DNA of 32,128 bases. Source: Streptomyces sp. PH10-H1. Lineage in GTDB: Bacteria > Actinomycetota > Actinomycetes > Streptomycetales > Streptomycetaceae. The position numbers were made by a program, and so were the translations under genes. This document shows, in pieces, positions 1 through 7,014 of this stretch (position 1 is the first letter of the stretch; every line of letters starts with the position of its first letter). Under the pieces are notes generated by a model. That model had not been told where the DNA came from. It ran no database searches and saw only the letters and a list, made by a program, of their open reading frames with translations. The stretch is from positions 1 through 32,128 of the forward strand of contig NZ_JASISZ010000082.1 in assembly GCF_030063355.1 (NCBI RefSeq), written 5' to 3'.

Positions 1-23
1 ATAAGAAGATCACTATCGATGCT

Positions 24-124
24 CCAACTTCAATGTCACAAACAATGCAGTGGCCCATCTTCAATGACACAAACAACCATCAGCCCAACTTCGATGACAA
101 GGGGCCCATCTTCACTGGCACAGG
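24..124. repeat. Four degenerate tandem repeats, AT-richer than surroundings
   Basis: Four units start at about 24, 55, 85 and 106. Each begins CCAACTTC or CCATCTTC (alternating) and continues with a form of RATGACAC. Spacing is 31, 30 and 21 bp. The stretch is clearly less GC-rich than the rest of the window and no convincing gene covers it. It may be a binding array belonging to a gene left of the window or to the adjacent replication-relaxation locus. Function not known. Confidence 0.5.
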
Positions 125-180
125 TCAGTCATCCTCGAGCGCCAGGCCGCCGTCGACGCATGAAGTGTCACGCTGTCACG

Positions 181-209
181 CCCCGCGCTGCAACGGGGGC
201 GTTGCGGGG
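181..209 (-). terminator. Hairpin downstream of the replication-relaxation gene
   Basis: GCAACG (190-195) and CGTTGC (200-205) pair perfectly around a GGGG loop. CCCC (181-184) and GGGG (206-209) can extend the stem across a 5-nt bulge. It lies about 80 bp past the stop codon of the leftward gene and has no T-run, as is usual in streptomycetes. Confidence 0.45.
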
Positions 210-243
210 TATCCGCCAAGGTCAGAGACGTGTTGCCAGTGGG

Positions 244-291
244 CGTGACACCTGCCGTGACAGTCAGCGTGACGACCACCGTGACAGCTAT
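244..291 (+). repeat. 12-bp tandem iterons, array 1 (4 copies)
   Basis: CGTGAC recurs at exactly 244, 256, 268 and 280, a strict 12-bp period. Inverted copies (GTCACG) sit at 167-172 and 175-180. Read from GAC, the units resemble GACACCTGCCGT, close to the GAAACCTGCCGC units of array 2 at 2333-2404. The array abuts the stop codon of the replication-relaxation gene. A protein binding site (replication or partition) is the likely role; this is inference. Confidence 0.6.
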
Positions 292-1628
292 GCCTGGCCT
301 GATGGCTTCCGTATCCGGCGCAGCGCGCCGCGCAGTCCGCGGTTGCGGTAGGCCTGGTCGTGGCGGCAGGGCCCGCAGTAGACGCCGTCCTGGGGCGGGA
401 TGGTGATCTCGGTGTACCAGTCCACTTCGGCGTTCACCAGCTGCTCGCAGTCCGGCGTCGCGCACCGCGGAACAACCGGGGCCCGCTCCGCGTCTTCCTC
501 GGCCTGCCACTGCTGCAGTCGCTGCGCCTGTTCGGCTGCACGCGCTGCCAGCTCCGCTTGCCAGCGGGCGTCGGCTGCTGCACGGCGCTTGGCTGCCCGC
601 TGCTGGTAGGCCGCTTTGGTGCGGGTGTCGGCGAGCGCGGTCAGCAGCGGCTCGAACTCCGCACCCCGCTCCTGCGCAACGCGCCGCCAAGCAGGTCCGT
701 GCGGGCCGTGCTCCCGCAAGCGGTCCAAGGTCGTCAGCACCAGCGGAACCTTGTCGGTGAAGTCGAGGAAGCCGTCGCCGTCATCGAACTGGCGATCGTC
801 GGCTGCCCAGTGCTCCCGGGTCAGGGTGGCGAGTTCCTGTATGCGGTTGTGCAGCGCGCGCGGGCCGGCGCCGGTGAACACGAACGCCAGCGGCGGCCAG
901 CCCGGCAGGCCGCTGTCGGGGTAGAGCGTCTGCCAGTACGGCACGCTGCCCGCGCCGTCCCGGCTGCGCGCGGTCCAGGTGCCCGGCGTGGCCGGGTTGT
1001 TGACCTGACGGCGATAGCACGCAGCGTAGGAGGCGACTTTGTCCGCGAGGCGCTGCACCGGCTCGGTGGCCCGGTCCACCTCGACCATCAGCAGCGGCAG
1101 CCCGGCTTCCTTCGCGCGCAGCACCGCGTCCGCGCGCACGTTCTGTTTGCCGGTGGCGGCCAGGGCGTGGGGGACCTCGGTGCGCCAGGACGTGATGTCG
1201 CCGATGCCGCCACGGGTGAAGGCGACGATGGTGGCATTGACAGCCATCGCGTGCGGCGCCCCGCCCTGGCCCGCACCGCGCGCCCGGCCGCCGATCTCCT
1301 GCGCGTCGCGCCCCAGCAAACTGCCCGCCGCGTCCAACCCGGCCGCAGTCAAACTCCACAGCTTCTGCGACGGCTCCCCATTCCGGTCCGGCGCCCCGAA
1401 CCTCCCGGCCGGACCCGCCGTATTGCCTTCCGAGAGCACCTTGCCCTTCGCCTGAAGGACCAGCAGGGCGTTGCGCATCACCTTGTTGTCCGACAGGTGG
1501 GGGCGCACCAGGTGCAGGATCTGGGTGGCGGTCGCCACCTTCAGCACGCCCAACACCTTCAGAACGTCCTCCTGATCCTTCACCGTCGATCGCGGCTTCG
1601 ACTTCACTCGTGCTTCGGTGCTCGCCAT
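288..1628 (-). CDS. Replication-relaxation family protein
   Basis: 446 residues. The first part (after the start, about residues 15-60: KDQEDVLKVLGVLKVATATQ...) looks like the winged-helix start of the Replic_Relax family (PF13814), found on many actinomycete plasmids and thought to act in plasmid replication or mobilisation. The middle (IVAFTRGGIGDITSWRTE, then a LLMVEVDRATEP strand) fits the rest of that family. The C-terminus adds an Ala/Arg-rich helix and a likely zinc ribbon, CATPDC and later CGPC. The frame is open 60 codons further upstream, but I chose ATG at 1628 because GGGGAGG stands 6 nt before it and family-like sequence begins soon after. Both flanks carry 12-bp iteron arrays, which suggests this gene and its DNA sites form a unit. 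Confidence 0.7.
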   Translation of the reverse strand: MASTEARVKSKPRSTVKDQEDVLKVLGVLKVATATQILHLVRPHLSDNKVMRNALLVLQAKGKVLSEGNTAGPAGRFGAPDRNGEPSQKLWSLTAAGLDAAGSLLGRDAQEIGGRARGAGQGGAPHAMAVNATIVAFTRGGIGDITSWRTEVPHALAATGKQNVRADAVLRAKEAGLPLLMVEVDRATEPVQRLADKVASYAACYRRQVNNPATPGTWTARSRDGAGSVPYWQTLYPDSGLPGWPPLAFVFTGAGPRALHNRIQELATLTREHWAADDRQFDDGDGFLDFTDKVPLVLTTLDRLREHGPHGPAWRRVAQERGAEFEPLLTALADTRTKAAYQQRAAKRRAAADARWQAELAARAAEQAQRLQQWQAEEDAERAPVVPRCATPDCEQLVNAEVDWYTEITIPPQDGVYCGPCRHDQAYRNRGLRGALRRIRKPSGQA

Positions 1629-2232
1629 CTGGTGCCTCCCCGTGCCATAGCTGCAGAAGCCCTCCATCGTCGCCTGCCGGTACGACAATCCACCCCGGCC
1701 CCTTTCCCCCGCCGACGCGTCAGCGGCGGCCACGCGGCCCGCGCAGGGCCTGCCGGAGGCCAAGGGAACGGCTGTCGAACCCTCGCGCCCGCCACCTCCA
1801 CCAGCCATACCCGTCCCCTTCTCATCGGGTACAGGCAGGAGGTGGGGGGCAAGAGGGTTGTCAGGATTTCCAGTGACGTGCGGTCAAGGGGTCTGACCTG
1901 CGGAAACACCGAAACAGGGCGTCCGGCTGTCGGTAGCAGTCTCGGGTGCAGGAACGGTAGCTATCGCGGAAGGAACCCCGGTAACCGGCCGACACGGCCC
2001 TGCCGGTCAGCAGCACCATCACCACCAGCGCCTGGCCCCGCTCACCCCACAGCATGCGGAACAGCACTTCTACCGCCGGACGGTCACCGCGGTCACCGCG
2101 GCTGAACCCGGCCCGGCAGCGCCGCTGTTCGTCAGCCCCTCCATTGTGCACTTCACCGGTGTCTCCAAGCCGGTCAACTCCAGCCACGCCCACGAGCCGG
2201 CCGCCGGCCGCCGGCGAGGTCAGGAAGCAAGA

Positions 2233-2263
2233 ACACCTCTCCCCTTTCACAGGGAAGAGGTGT
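2233..2263. terminator. Strong hairpin of uncertain direction
   Basis: ACACCTCTCCCC (2233-2244) pairs with GGGAAGAGGTGT (2252-2263) with one mismatch around a short loop. No T-run on either side. It could terminate transcription arriving from either direction or be a structural element next to the iteron array. Confidence 0.4.
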
Positions 2264-2332
2264 CGGCACGCGCCGCCCGGTTGCACTCCCGACCTGACCA
2301 GGCAGCATGCGGTGCAACGGCACGGCACCGGT

Positions 2333-2404
2333 GAAACCTGCCGCGAAACGCCCGACGAAACCCGCCGCGAAACCAGTCACGAAACCTGCCGCGAAACCTG
2401 GGAC
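2333..2404 (+). repeat. 12-bp tandem iterons, array 2 (6 copies)
   Basis: Six perfect-register units start at 2333, 2345, 2357, 2369, 2381 and 2393. Every unit begins GAAAC and ends in C, and units 1 and 5 are identical (GAAACCTGCCGC). There are no gaps. Together with array 1 at 244-291 this gives ten related 12-bp units on the two sides of the replication-relaxation gene, in the same orientation. Confidence 0.8.
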
Positions 2405-2425
2405 CGCTGCGGCCGCACGACGCGC

Positions 2426-2680
2426 GTTCCACGATTCCACCGCACCCGTTTGATCCCGTTCCAGCCCCTTGTCCAGACGGTTTGCCTTGCTCTATGCCGA
2501 TAGAAACGACTCTGACCCTTCCATACCGTCCGTGTGCGCGGTCGGTACGAGAGCAAGCATGTGAGCAACCGCCCACCCGCCTGCGGGGGTGTGAGGGCGC
2601 CGTACCGGCATTCCAGGCCCGTGACCTGCGGTAGTGATGTTCCTGGAACGCCTGCCGCACCGGTCGCCGATACGCGTTCC
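2426..2680. repeat. GTTCC / GACCTGCGG motif cluster
   Basis: GTTCC at 2426, 2458, 2639 and 2676, ATTCC at 2434 and 2610, GGAAC at 2645 and GACCTGCGG at 2623-2631. The same two motifs make up the iterons inside rep1 (11.3-11.45 kb) and the inverted-repeat locus after the translocase gene (20.75-20.9 kb). Possibly a secondary binding site for the same protein. Confidence 0.4.
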
Positions 2681-2695
2681 ACCGGTAAATCGAAC

Positions 2696-2701
2696 TAGAT
2701 T
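2696..2701 (+). promoter_or_regulatory. Candidate -10 box for a leaderless transcript
   Basis: TAGATT ends 6 nt before the GTG at 2708, so transcription would start at or next to the start codon. There is no Shine-Dalgarno sequence upstream, consistent with leaderless translation, common in streptomycetes. No clear -35 was seen. Confidence 0.4.
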
Positions 2702-2707
2702 AGAACG

Positions 2708-3232
2708 GTGACTGGTGACCGCGATGTGGAGCAGCCGGCGAGTCTGCCGTCGGCGGATGGGCCGCTGGTGCGGGTGCGGCTGCACGACGGGCAGGAGCTG
2801 TACGCGGTGGTGAAGGCCCGCCGCCAGGAACGGGACGGCACGTGGTGGTACCTGTTGCAGATCCACCTGCCCGCAGCCGTCGAGCAGCGCGGCCGCCTGG
2901 TCGACGAGCCCGCCCCTGTCGACTTCGCCGCACCGGCCGGCCGGTGCGAGCCGATCGAGGGGCAGGCGTACGAGGCGGTGCCCACCGATCGGGACGGCGT
3001 CGGCCCGACCTGGAAGATCGAGGAACCGGTGTACTTCGGGCCCGAGCGCGGGCCGGCGCGCATCGTGCACCGCGGCGACTGCCACGCCGTCCGCGACATC
3101 TCCCATCCCGTCAGCACCCAGCAGGCCCGCACCGTACTGGCGCGGCCCGACGCGGCGCCCTGCCCCGTCTGCCGACCGGATCGGCCACTGACCGCGCCGC
3201 ATGACCGCGGCCGCGCGCGGGACAGCACCTGA
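2708..3232 (+). CDS. DUF6233-like protein
   Basis: 174 residues. The N-terminal part (residues 21-55) is a small beta-rich segment with LHDGQELYAVVKARR. The C-terminal part has VHRGDC (Cys125), then a helix and CPVCRPD (Cys152, Cys155). This order resembles the DUF6233 family of streptomycetes, of unknown function; the cysteines and histidine could bind a metal. GTG at 2708 is chosen because a -10-like TAGATT lies just upstream and the transcript may be leaderless; later in-frame starts are possible. A strong hairpin follows 4 bp after the stop. It appears to be a single-gene transcription unit. Confidence 0.7.
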   Translation: MTGDRDVEQPASLPSADGPLVRVRLHDGQELYAVVKARRQERDGTWWYLLQIHLPAAVEQRGRLVDEPAPVDFAAPAGRCEPIEGQAYEAVPTDRDGVGPTWKIEEPVYFGPERGPARIVHRGDCHAVRDISHPVSTQQARTVLARPDAAPCPVCRPDRPLTAPHDRGRARDST

Positions 3233-3236
3233 ACCG

Positions 3237-3259
3237 GGGCCCGGTCAGAGGCCGGGCCC
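3237..3259 (+). terminator. Terminator after the DUF6233-like gene
   Basis: GGGCCCGG (3237-3244) and CCGGGCCC (3252-3259) form a perfect 8-bp stem with a 7-nt loop, starting 4 bp after the stop codon. Confidence 0.65.
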
Positions 3260-3436
3260 ATCCCCCAGCGAGCGGCGCTGCAAGGTCGGCTCGCCCGGGT
3301 CGTTCCCGTCGGCCGGCTGATGCTGGGCTGCGGCCACCGCACGCTCCGCAGGCGTCAGCGCGCGCTGCGCGCGGCCCCGGTCGGGATCAGATGCGAGGTG
3401 CGGTCCGGTGCCCAACGGGCGGCGGTGAACGGTCAT

Positions 3437-3592
3437 CTGCGCAGTCTCCCCCACCGGCACTGCGCAGCGCATCGGCCACTGCGCAGTCACTGCGCAGTCA
3501 CTGCGCAGCTTGCGCGGCCGTTGCGCAGTCACTGCGCAGCTTGCGCAATCGTCGCCGACCGTTATCAACCATCGCCGACGGTGATTGCGCAG
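3437..3592. repeat. Array of palindromic TGCGCA boxes
   Basis: The self-complementary box CTGCGCAG occurs at 3437, 3460, 3479, 3490, 3501 and 3532. Variants TTGCGCAG lie at 3521 and 3585, TTGCGCGG at 3510 and TTGCGCAA at 3541. The core boxes at 3479, 3490 and 3501, and those at 3521 and 3532, are 11 bp apart, about one helical turn. TCGCCGAC occurs twice at 3552-3559 and 3572-3579. No gene overlaps. This looks like a centromere-like or operator array, but no parA/parB gene is present in the window. Confidence 0.7.
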
Positions 3593-3831
3593 TCGGCCTG
3601 CCGGGCGCACCGCACGGCGGTGGCTGCGGCTCGCTCCGCGACCATCCCGCGCGTCCCCTCAGCAGCTCTCACCTCCCAGCCCCCAGCTCCCAGGACAACG
3701 CGTCCACCAGGCACATCAGGGGGATCGCCTCCCAGGTCATCTGAGAAGAACAGACATTTTGGCCGAGCTGAGAGGCGCCGCCGCCTGCCCGCAGCGCTCC
3801 AGATCGGTCCTGGGCGCACTGGGATGCGGAG

Positions 3832-3910
3832 CCATGGTTAGTTCCCCTGGGCCCATGATTAGTTCCACTCCGGCCCCATGGTTAGTTCCGCTCGGATCCA
3901 TGGTTAGTTC
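3832..3910 (+). repeat. Four direct repeats of CCATGRTTAGTTC
   Basis: Thirteen-base units start at 3832, 3853, 3877 and 3898. Only one internal base varies (G/A at position 6). Spacings of 21, 24 and 21 bp put most units on the same face of the helix. No gene lies within 150 bp on either side. Candidate operator or iteron array; the binding protein is unknown. Confidence 0.7.
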
Positions 3911-3986
3911 GCTCAGCGCAGCACGTCAGCGCCCTGCGCGACACCCGCTGTGCTGGGCTGGCGCGATGCGCATGGGATCGGAAGGA

Positions 3987-4052
3987 GGGCAAGGGGGGCC
4001 GCGCCTACGAAACCGTGGCGGGCAAGGGGGGTAGCGCCTCGTGAACCCTGGC
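3987..4052 (+). repeat. 33-bp imperfect tandem duplication
   Basis: Two adjacent 33-bp units (3987-4019 and 4020-4052) both begin GGGCAAGGGGGG and share GCGCCT and GAA-CC-TGGC segments. They sit just downstream of the leftward RapZ-like gene. Confidence 0.55.
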
Positions 4053-4067
4053 GTCAGGCGCGGTGGG

Positions 4068-4514
4068 TCAGGCGGCTGGCAGGACCGGGTGGTCGATGTG
4101 GTGGTGCTCGACCTCGACGCCGTACTCGCCGTCCCATGCGGTCCAGATGCGGCGCGCGACCGCTTCGGCCACGGCTACCGAGCGGTGCCAGCCTCCCTGG
4201 CACGCCACGGTCAGGCGGGTCAGACGGCCGCGGGGAACCTCGTCGGCCAGGGCGCGCAGCTGCACGGAGGTCCGGGCGATCAGCTCCCGGGCCCCGGGGG
4301 TGGCCAGGACGTGGTCGTACACCGCGCTGTCCAGTCCGGTCAGGTAGCGCATCGCGGGGTCGTCAGCCGGGTTGCGCAGAGCCCGCCGCAGGTCGAGATA
4401 CAGGCCGTCGGTGACGAGCGCGTGGGCGCCGTCGTGACGGACGCCGATGGAGCGAATAACGGTGGTGACGGGACCGAGCCCGTCCAGGTATGTGGTCTGC
4501 ATGCCCACCACCAT
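4068..4514 (-). CDS. Stand-alone RapZ C-terminal domain protein
   Basis: 148 residues from ATG 4514. The motif CQGGWHRSV and the flanking strands (IGVRHDGAHALVTDGLYLDLRRALRNP; C-terminal EVEHHHIDHP) match the C-terminal domain of RapZ/YvcJ (PF22740). In enterobacteria that domain senses a metabolite and binds RNA. The P-loop ATPase half of full RapZ is absent, a known arrangement in actinobacterial mobile DNA. The start is uncertain: TTG at 4592, ATG at 4514 and ATG at 4502 are all possible and none has a convincing ribosome site. Role on the plasmid unknown. Confidence 0.65.
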   Translation of the reverse strand: MVVGMQTTYLDGLGPVTTVIRSIGVRHDGAHALVTDGLYLDLRRALRNPADDPAMRYLTGLDSAVYDHVLATPGARELIARTSVQLRALADEVPRGRLTRLTVACQGGWHRSVAVAEAVARRIWTAWDGEYGVEVEHHHIDHPVLPAA

Positions 4515-4754
4515 CACGGCCCGGCGCCCGCTCCGGTAGGAGTTGCCCGTTGCCTCTCTCAAGGATTCCCGCCCGCCTGCCGGCGCGCTCAACGCGGGTG
4601 CGGGGAGGGGAATCAGATGCCGGATCAGCCGTGGCGCGTCCGGAGCGCTCCAGACCTTAGTCCTCGCTGCGCTGCGGGCGGCCTTGAGCGTACCGGCCGT
4701 GTCAAGGCGGAGAAGGGAGGCGCGCCGATGCCGGGCCCGTCCGGCGTCGGGGCC

Positions 4755-5327
4755 TCAGCGGCGCCGGGGGATGGGGACGCTTCGCAGTCCCGGTTGTGGG
4801 CGAGGTGCCGCGATCTTGGCATCCGCCGCGATAGCGGGGGGCACGCGCTGCATGACCAAGCGGATGCCTCCCTTGACGCGCTGGGGGCCCACCTGCAGGT
4901 GGCCCTTTTGGAACAAGTGATCCACACCCTGAGGGTGCAGGGCCATCATCACGCGCAGCGGTTTCTCCGGCGCGGAGTCCTTGCAGATGCTGGACAGCGT
5001 GTTGACCTTGTCCTGGAACGCCCGGTGGAGCGCCTGCTTCGTGCAGCCGCACGCCTCAGCCGCGCGCTGCCAGGTGCCACCGTGGGCCAGGAGTTCCGCG
5101 ATCAGCAGTGCCCGTTCGAGCTTGACCTCCCGCTCGATCGCCCGCAGGCGCTCCAGGGCGTGCACCAGTTCTTCGGTTCCCTCGGCACGCGGCCGACCGG
5201 ACAGGTCCCGCAGTCGCCGCATCGCCTCACGGAGCACCCGCGCCCCTAAGGGAAGGTCCAGGCCGTCTCCGTAGGAGGCCGGTTGATCAGCGAAATGTGA
5301 TGGCCCGGCCCAGCGCTGTTCCCCCAT
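4755..5327 (-). CDS. Helix-turn-helix protein, probably autoregulated
   Basis: 190 residues. Residues 35-80 form long charged helices (VLREAMRRLRDL..., ELVHALERLRAIEREVKLERALL). They are followed by a helix-turn-helix at about 84-105 (GTWQRAAEACGCTKQALHRAF). The remaining 80 residues match nothing I recognise and become Pro/Arg-rich at the end. The ATG at 5327 directly follows a perfect inverted repeat (CTGTCA, 8 bp, TGACAG) containing a -10-like TAATTT, so the message is probably leaderless and the protein may repress itself. Likely a DNA-binding regulator; its family is uncertain. Confidence 0.55.
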   Translation of the reverse strand: MGEQRWAGPSHFADQPASYGDGLDLPLGARVLREAMRRLRDLSGRPRAEGTEELVHALERLRAIEREVKLERALLIAELLAHGGTWQRAAEACGCTKQALHRAFQDKVNTLSSICKDSAPEKPLRVMMALHPQGVDHLFQKGHLQVGPQRVKGGIRLVMQRVPPAIAADAKIAAPRPQPGLRSVPIPRRR

Positions 5328-5347
5328 CTGTCAAAATTAGCTGACAG
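5328..5347 (-). promoter_or_regulatory. Inverted-repeat operator with embedded -10
   Basis: CTGTCA (5328-5333) and TGACAG (5342-5347) are perfect inverted arms with an AT-rich 8-bp spacer. On the minus strand TAATTT (5339-5334) would be a -10 box with transcription starting at the ATG of the 5327 gene. Binding here would block that promoter. Confidence 0.5.
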
Positions 5348-5749
5348 CACATGACCCCGGGTAGAAGTCATTCCGGCCGTTCGAAATGAATTTCGGCCAT
5401 CAGCGTTCTTACCTACTGGCGGGGCTATCAGCGCAGCTCACCGGCTCATTCTGGGGGCGCGGGCCGCGAATAAGGTCAAGTGGATTCGGACACAATCCCG
5501 TGACGGGGTTGTCAAATCCCACCGCGTACGCCCTGGGCGCGGGAACTGCCCACCGGCATCAGGTAGTTAGCCTCGATACATCCGGAGACCGGCCGGCGGC
5601 AGAAATGCCGACGGCCCCCGATTGCAGCGGGAGCCGTCTCTTCGTCCTTCACCCCAGTCAGGGAAGGTTCGCTTGAATCCGACGATAAGCCATGACCGGT
5701 GTCGCCAGCAATACCAAACCGTAGTGTCCTCGTCACACAGGGGGAGTCG
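5348..5749. other. Intergenic region, 400 bp
   Basis: No supportable gene. The small ORF at 5386-5676 has no ribosome site and poor composition. A wobble-paired hairpin lies around 5490-5511 and another at 5610-5638 (GACGGCCCCCG with CGGGAGCCGTC, one mismatch), the latter followed by TCTCTTCGTCC on the plus strand. These hairpins may mark the end or leader of a short rightward transcript. Confidence 0.35.
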
Positions 5750-5923
5750 ATGACCCTTCCTGGCAGCGTGTGGGCACGCGTGGCCCTGATGATTCCGGTG
5801 ACATTGCTGATCACCGTACTCGGCCTGATATGGCTGATCTGTATCGCCGTCCCGCCGGCCCGGCAGTACGCGCTCGAGATCGGCAAACAGACCGCGACCA
5901 TGATGCGGGCCCTGACCCGCTGA
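5750..5923 (+). CDS. Small single-pass membrane protein
   Basis: 57 residues: a short polar start, one long hydrophobic stretch (VALMIPVTLLITVLGLIWLICIAV, about residues 10-33) and a positively charged cytoplasmic-type tail. AGGGGGAG stands 4 nt before ATG 5750, which is why I prefer it to the upstream in-frame ATG at 5699. A 15-bp perfect hairpin follows 3 bp after the stop, so it is monocistronic. Family not recognised. Confidence 0.6.
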   Translation: MTLPGSVWARVALMIPVTLLITVLGLIWLICIAVPPARQYALEIGKQTATMMRALTR

Positions 5924-5926
5924 CCG

Positions 5927-5960
5927 GTGGGCGGAAGCAGCACCCGCTGCTTCCGCCCAC
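5927..5960 (+). terminator. Perfect 15-bp hairpin terminator
   Basis: GTGGGCGGAAGCAGC (5927-5941) pairs without mismatch with 5946-5960 around an ACCC loop. It ends the small membrane protein gene and may also stop leftward read-through. Confidence 0.75.
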
Positions 5961-5983
5961 TACAGCGTTCTCAGCACAGGCGT

Positions 5984-6009
5984 GCGTCGCGGCCAGCCGG
6001 CCGCGACGC
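5984..6009 (-). terminator. Terminator of the replication operon
   Basis: GCGTCGCGGCC (5984-5994) and GGCCGCGACGC (5999-6009) form a perfect 11-bp stem with a 4-nt loop. It lies 7 bp downstream of the stop codon of the last leftward gene of the rep operon. Confidence 0.7.
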
Positions 6010-6016
6010 GCGGCCG

Positions 6017-6769
6017 TCAGCTCTCTGGTTTCCACCCGCGGACTTCGATGTTGGTGATCTGCGCGTCGGGTTGCAGGCGGCCGGTGGCAACCAGCCAGCC
6101 GCGCACCGCGGCCGCCACGTCGCCGCCGGACGCGTCGACCTTGTCCTTCCACTCCGCTGCGTCGAAGCCGCCAGAGCCCTGGCCGGCGCCGGGGCTGGCC
6201 CCGTACGCGCGCTCCTCGGTTCCGTCATTGCGCTGCACCACGCCGCGTCGCAGGCCCGGGGAGTCGATGCGCGAGCCGGCGGAGTGGGTGAAGGCGCCCT
6301 TCTTCGCCCGCACCGTGAACGCGATCTTTCCCTTCGCGGCCGCGGTGTTGGCCACGACGGGGCGCAGCCTCGAGGCGCCGGAGGCGATGTGCTGACGGGC
6401 GGCGCGGGCCATCGAGGACTTGCCGGGGGTGCCGACGACGTCCTTGGTGCGCACCCGGGCCCGGCGCGGTTTGGCGTCGCCCGGCTTGGCCTTCAGCAGC
6501 CGGCGCTTCACGTTCGGGGCGGCGATGCGCTTGAGGTCGGCGACGTCGGTGGCGCCGCCGGCCTGGACCTCCTGCACGACATCGCGCAGCGCCGCGACGA
6601 AGGCGGCGCCCTTGTCCTTGGTGAAGAACTGGCTCACCAGGCTGGAGTTGCGGCCGATGATGTCGCCGACCTGCTTGCGGCTGTAACCGGCGTTCAACAG
6701 CTCCTGCGTCAGGCGGGCCGCTTCGTTCAACTGCGGAGCGGCGGCGCCGCGGCGGCGTCGGGGCGTCAT
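6017..6769 (-). CDS. Helix-turn-helix protein, candidate terminal protein (Tpg/Tpc-like)
   Basis: 250 residues from ATG 6769, which has GGAAGGA 5 nt upstream and overlaps the preceding stop (ATGA). A basic start is followed by a helix-turn-helix at about 29-50 (YSRKQVGDIIGRNSSLVSQF). A basic linker leads to KGKIAFTVRAKKGAF (146-160) and a C-terminal helix-strand unit ending ITNIEVRGW (238-246). The order of helix-turn-helix, basic region, an Arg/Phe/Ala strand and a final helix plus strand parallels Streptomyces telomere terminal proteins (Tpg about 184 residues; SCP1 Tpc about 260). As last gene of an operon with a Tap-like polymerase, a DNA end-priming role is plausible. Similarity is by eye only; it could instead be an ordinary DNA-binding protein. 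Confidence 0.45.
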   Translation of the reverse strand: MTPRRRRGAAAPQLNEAARLTQELLNAGYSRKQVGDIIGRNSSLVSQFFTKDKGAAFVAALRDVVQEVQAGGATDVADLKRIAAPNVKRRLLKAKPGDAKPRRARVRTKDVVGTPGKSSMARAARQHIASGASRLRPVVANTAAAKGKIAFTVRAKKGAFTHSAGSRIDSPGLRRGVVQRNDGTEERAYGASPGAGQGSGGFDAAEWKDKVDASGGDVAAAVRGWLVATGRLQPDAQITNIEVRGWKPES

Positions 6770-7014
6770 GCGCTTCCTTCCGTCGTGGACCTGCGGTCGA
6801 TGCACTGCACGTCGATCTGATCCGCCAACCCGGTCAGGGCCTGGACCAGGACGTCGACGGTCGGAGCGTCGAGACCGGAGCGGGCACCGGCCTCGGCCCA
6901 GCCGGACCATTCAGTGCCCAAGCGGCGCAGCAGGGCGCTGACCTCGTGCGCGCTGGTGTAGAGCTGGCCGGTGCTGTCCTGGATCAGCGGCAGGATCATC
7001 GGGGTGTCGCTCAC
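6766..7014 (-). CDS. Small orphan protein of the replication operon
   Basis: 82 residues, acidic and mostly helical, no cysteines, no membrane segment. GTG at 7014 overlaps the TGA of the upstream polymerase-like gene by 4 bp, with GGAGG 7 nt before it. Its own stop overlaps the next start (ATGA). Tight coupling on both sides suggests a partner of the polymerase-like or terminal-protein-like products. No family recognised. Confidence 0.65.
   Translation of the reverse strand: MSDTPMILPLIQDSTGQLYTSAHEVSALLRRLGTEWSGWAEAGARSGLDAPTVDVLVQALTGLADQIDVQCIDRRSTTEGSA

Larger units (their letters stand above)
1629..2707. other. Gene-poor regulatory region
   Basis: About 1.08 kb with no convincing gene. 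The ORFs here have poor codon bias or reflect DNA repeats. It contains one GACCTGCGG motif at 1895-1903 and another at 2623-2631, a hairpin at 2233-2263, six 12-bp iterons at 2333-2404 and scattered GTTCC/ATTCC motifs between 2426 and 2680, including the palindrome GTTCCTGGAAC at 2639-2649. Confidence 0.55.

Noticed and set aside
360..2105. Plus-strand open frame opposite the replication-relaxation gene
   Set aside because: Arg/Pro-rich translation with no recognisable motif; the minus strand encodes a coherent protein with a good ribosome site.
1861..2328. Minus-strand ORF of 155 residues
   Set aside because: Cys/Arg-rich, no motif, overlaps motif-bearing regulatory DNA and the hairpin at 2233-2263.
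2333..2404. CRISPR-like array
   Set aside because: The 12-bp units are contiguous, without spacers, and no cas gene is present; they are iterons.
2174..2440. Minus-strand protein with repeated FAAGF segments
   Set aside because: The peptide repeat is only the 12-bp DNA iteron read as four codons; no ribosome site or coding bias outside the repeat.
4041..5249. Plus-strand open frame across the RapZ-like and HTH genes
   Set aside because: Covers two genes with recognisable domains on the other strand and has itself no domain.
5386..5676. Possible 96-residue gene
   Set aside because: No ribosome site, no domain, and internal hairpins; better viewed as intergenic.
6788..6796. Another GACCTGCGG copy
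   Set aside because: It lies inside coding sequence of the 82-residue gene without neighbouring GTTCC boxes; likely chance.
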